From Homalodisca vitripennis (lineage: Eukaryota; Arthropoda; Insecta; Hemiptera; Cicadellidae), in assembly GCF_021130785.1 (NCBI RefSeq), contig NW_025776199.1:101001-165000 (forward strand): 64,000 nucleotides of DNA, in the 5' to 3' direction. Both the position numbers and the translations under genes were made by a program. Below, piece by piece: positions 61,146 through 64,000 of this stretch. The notes beneath the pieces were generated by a model, which was not told where the DNA came from, did no database searches, and was given only the letters and a program-made list of their open reading frames with translations. The number at the start of each line of letters is the position of its first letter. The stretch's first letter is position 1.

Positions 61146-61149
61146 TTTA

Positions 61150-61800
61150 TATCACCAACTTAAGCTTTACGATTGTTCTATTTCTTAACAAACAATAATT
61201 ATTCCTCGTTACCATGAAAACACAGTTTTAAAACCTAATACATATGAAAAATATCTAAGTACAGTGGCATCATGAGTAATTTTGTTTCAAGTTGATACTG
61301 ACAGAGTTAGCAGAGTTCATATTCAGTCTTCTTCCGATCTATGACCCCAATACCACGGCTGAACCTCTGTTGCTTTGACTGCAATGTTCTTCAAATGGAT
61401 AAGTCAAAACCACAATTTTCATTGATTACAATCTACGTAATCAAGGTGTTAGCTGGATTAGCTATATATGTTGTCTAAATATTGGTGTTAAACAATTAAC
61501 CCTTGCGTTTAGATTGTAGCAACTCATGATTTTGACTTTTTTACCTGTAGAATAGCAGAAGTACTATAACCTACTTATTTAACTGTATATTTAGCTGTAT
61601 GTAAGTACTGTATGGACTCCGGCCACTACTCCACATACATGTCCGTTATTATCACTACCGCTGAGGCTGTACAGTCAATTAAATATTTACATAAATTAAA
61701 AACACATCACTTTACAACGAAGTATGTTTTTCATTTTTCACAGTCGACAATTAAGTACATTATTTCAGACGTACTTTATTTTTGCTTTTTAACCTGAACG
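61150..61800 (+). other. Unit 4, conserved 5' block
   Basis: 'cgttaccatgaaaacac' lies at about 61,209, 'atctatgaccccaataccacggctgaacctct' at about 61,337, and ATG at 61,395-61,397 followed by GATAAGTC. 'ctgtatggactccggccactac' is conserved at about 61,608. It is the fourth copy of the unit. Confidence 0.55.
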
Positions 61801-61868
61801 AAAGTGATTATAGTATCGTAGACACACGCAAAGGGAGAGCAAAACGTTGCGAGTTTACAAATGTAATA

Positions 61869-61985
61869 ATAAACGTATTTAACTGTTAAATTGGCGCCAC
61901 CATTGCTTGTTGCCAGAATATGTTTTAAAATTTTTCCCTTACGATATTTACTTTGAAAAGTATTTCTTCACTTGTTTAATGTGTT
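61869..61985 (+). repeat. Right arm of long inverted repeat
   Basis: Pairs with 60,343-60,458. The 1.4-kb interval between the arms contains the unit 4 5' block. Confidence 0.8.
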
Positions 61986-62269
61986 TTAACTTGTATTCCA
62001 GAGCCAATTGTTATACTTCAAGTAATCAACCTGGTACTTGAAAGTATGCGAAAGTTGTAGCTGACATTATTTTCGTCCACTAACCGACATTGTTTTTATT
62101 TAGAATTTTGTTCTGTTTGTAATTGTTTTGCTGTGATATATTTTTAGAGTAATTTATGTGAATCTATAACTTACATTTATTGAACATAACCATTTTTACA
62201 TAACTATGTTAATAGGTAAAATGGAAAAGTAGGTACTGTGTATAAACTGTGCATGTCTTAAATATATTT

Positions 62270-62970
62270 TTATAACTTTCTAAGTCGTTTGATACTTGAG
62301 CAATAAGCATTGTTGTACAAGATAGAAAATGTATTAATCTCTGTCCAGTTCTTGTTCGCTTTTTACCTCAAAGGTAAGAACATAATTCTAACTACATGTA
62401 GAGTCCGTCAGGGATAAAACCTTGGACCTTTAGAGTTATTCGTACACGTCAACAGATTGAATAATGTTGCCCAAACGAGACACTTTATTCAGTATGCTGA
62501 CAATACTATGATTTGTTTCAAAGATATTACAGGAGACGGAAAGCAAATAGTTTGGTTGTTTGAACTCTTGCTTATAGTATTGTACTGATATTACTTTTCA
62601 AACTAACCATTCGAAATCCAATATTATCACTTAATGCTGAAAGCAAATGAAATTTTAAGAATCAGCAGCTGTTTTATTTTATGATCTCCCCCCCACGACA
62701 TGTCTAGGAATGTATCTTGATCGAGGGCTGACCAGAGTCAGTCATGCTGGTATTGTTTGCTCTAGAGTGGCAGCAGGCATTTATAACTTTCGTAATTGCT
62801 CAAAAGTTCTCTCCGAAGTAAACTTAAATATGGCAAAATTAATTTTTATTCATCCAAATTTACCATATGTACTAAGATTCTTGGGATCAATTACAAAGCA
62901 CGAATTTGAAATTTAATTTGAATTTTAGAGCTTTATACAAAGATGCTTTAAGTTGGATTAGAATGCTCAT
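62270..62970 (+). pseudogene. Decayed LINE reverse transcriptase fragment, unit 4
   Basis: Orthologous by position to 4,050-4,800. Readable pieces are 'RPLEFFVHVNRLNNVAQTRH'-like palm text near 62,435, YADN-like 'AVFSMLTIL' frame shift near 62,495, and YLDRGLTRVSHAGIVCSRVA (62,713) with an intact thumb-like frame to 62,916. Similarity to unit 1 continues downstream to about 63,190. Non-functional. Confidence 0.6.
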
Positions 62971-63242
62971 ATTTCGCACATGCGCACTTGGCCTTTTTAT
63001 TTATATCTGTTAACCTAATAATACAACAGTCGTGACTTTTCCCTACCATTTTTCACACGCCTCCGTCATGCCATTTCTTATTTTGTGTAAATAATTCCTT
63101 ATAATAATCTACTCAGTCTTGTAAAAAATCAATTTTGCTCTCAGTCAAATTATCAGTTACTAATTAGTACAACACTATACACATGTCTGATAAAGATTTT
63201 TTACATTTGTCAAAATACGACGAAACGCAAATATTTATGATA

Positions 63243-63856
63243 ATAAGCATATTCTATAGCATGCAAAAATAGCAGGTTGAAGTGTTGTACAAGATGTAAA
63301 TACCTGTATTTAAAGACATTTATGATGGTGCGTTTTACAAATATTTATATAAACTTTTAACCTCTATTATCTATATGAGAAAATACTTATTCAGTTCATA
63401 AGCATATTCTATAGCATGCAAAAATAGCAGGTTGAAGTGTTTGTACAAGATGTAAATACCTGTATTTAAAGACATTTATGATGGTGCGTTTTACAAATAT
63501 TTATATAAACTTTTAACCTCTATTATCTATATGAGAAAATACTTATTCAGTTCATAAGCATATTCTATAGCATGCAAAAATAGCAGGTTGAAGTGTTGTA
63601 CAAGATGTAAATACCTGTATTTAAAGACATTTATGATGGTGCGTTTTACAAATATTTATATAAACTTTTAACCTCTATTATCTATATGAGAAAATACTTA
63701 TTCAGTTCATAAGCATATTCTATAGCATGCAAAAATAGCAGGTTGAATTGTTGTACAAGATGTAAATATTTAAAGACATTTATGATGGTGCGTTTTACAA
63801 ATATTTATATAAACTTTTAACCTCTATTATCTATATGAGAAAATACTTATTCTGTT
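63243..63856. repeat. 155-bp tandem repeat, four copies
   Basis: ATAAGCATATTCTATAGCAT begins at 63,243, 63,398, 63,554 and 63,709. Copies 1-3 are essentially identical apart from a one-base insertion in copy 2 (GTGTTTGTAC), while copy 4 lacks a few bases of 'acctgtattt'. The high identity implies a very recent expansion. It ends 30 bp upstream of unit 4's 42-nt exon-like block. Confidence 0.95.
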
Positions 63857-63885
63857 CTAATTACTTCCTTGTAATTATGTTTCAG

Positions 63886-63927
63886 GCAGCAATGTTATTT
63901 ATCCTCAATGCGAGAAGACCCAGTACC
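63886..63927 (+). other. Unit 4 exon-like block 2 (42 nt)
   Basis: Between TTTCAG and GTAAGTATTTGGG. Fully open in the ATG-phase-0 frame (AAMLFILNARRPST) and also in the alternative frame (QQCYLSSMREDPVP). With an ATG at the end of its 5' block and an intact acceptor and donor here, this is the least damaged copy. The window ends before block 3 can be seen. Confidence 0.55.
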
Positions 63928-64000
63928 GTAAGTATTTGGGATGTTTCAGGTGTAAATTTAAAGCCATTCTGAAACTGCACTTGTAGTCAAATATCTAGAC

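Noticed and set aside
1..64000. CRISPR array, bacterial operons, rRNA genes
   Set aside because: None of the tandem repeats has spacer structure; no Shine-Dalgarno-linked gene clusters and no rRNA-like segments.

Overview
The window looks like nuclear DNA from an arthropod, most likely an insect with a large AT-rich genome. The base composition is strongly AT-rich, introns and microsatellites are of animal type, and the decayed elements are Tc1-like, pogo-like, Merlin-like, Jockey-like and Ty3/Gypsy-like. I see no bacterial gene organisation, no rRNA, no CRISPR array and no intact single-copy protein-coding gene. Species cannot be read from the sequence; Hemiptera is only a guess.

The backbone is a direct tandem array of at least four diverged copies of one gene-like unit, all on the + strand: unit 1 at about 3.16-8.56 kb, unit 2 at 21.69-24.2 kb, unit 3 at 47.96-52.5 kb and unit 4 at 61.15 kb to the window end. 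Each has a conserved 5' block (transcript-leader-like, ending at an ATG followed by a donor-like sequence in unit 1). Then follow short exon-like blocks bounded by AG/GT signals: 42 nt, about 182-207 nt, 67 nt and a terminal block. The 42-nt and 67-nt lengths are invariant in every copy where they can be read, yet no long reading frame survives across copies. This may be a non-coding RNA family, a micropeptide family or decayed gene duplicates. A second repeated module, block E, occurs at 15.0-15.65, 35.1-35.75, 49.7-50.6 and 56.0-58.6 kb. It carries a very well conserved core of about 200 bp, an upstream CACGTGACGTAA-type site and a hairpin with one compensatory base-pair change. A third repeated module at 12.4-12.8 and 25.3-25.7 kb carries minus-strand fragments that resemble short-chain dehydrogenase exons.

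Mobile elements sit on this backbone. The most interesting is a complete 2.64-kb DNA transposon at 18,917-21,553. It has TIRs, a 4-bp AATT duplication, many subterminal copies of a GAAGGAGGTATG motif in both orientations, and a decayed candidate DDE transposase. Others are a 623-bp Merlin-like non-autonomous element (28,366-28,988), a 1,332-bp Tc1-like element (43,697-45,028), a 369-bp pogo-type MITE (59,569-59,937), a 5'-truncated Jockey-like LINE with an 11-bp target duplication (56,095-58,176), older LINE fragments inside units 1 and 4, and a Ty3/Gypsy-like gag remnant (about 31,995-32,800) with a second short copy at 49.3 kb. Six long (TA)n tracts, 133/135-bp tandem repeats at 1-183 and 40,196-40,505, and a near-identical 155-bp four-copy array at 63,243-63,856 complete the picture. 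The remainder is AT-rich sequence in which I recognise nothing.
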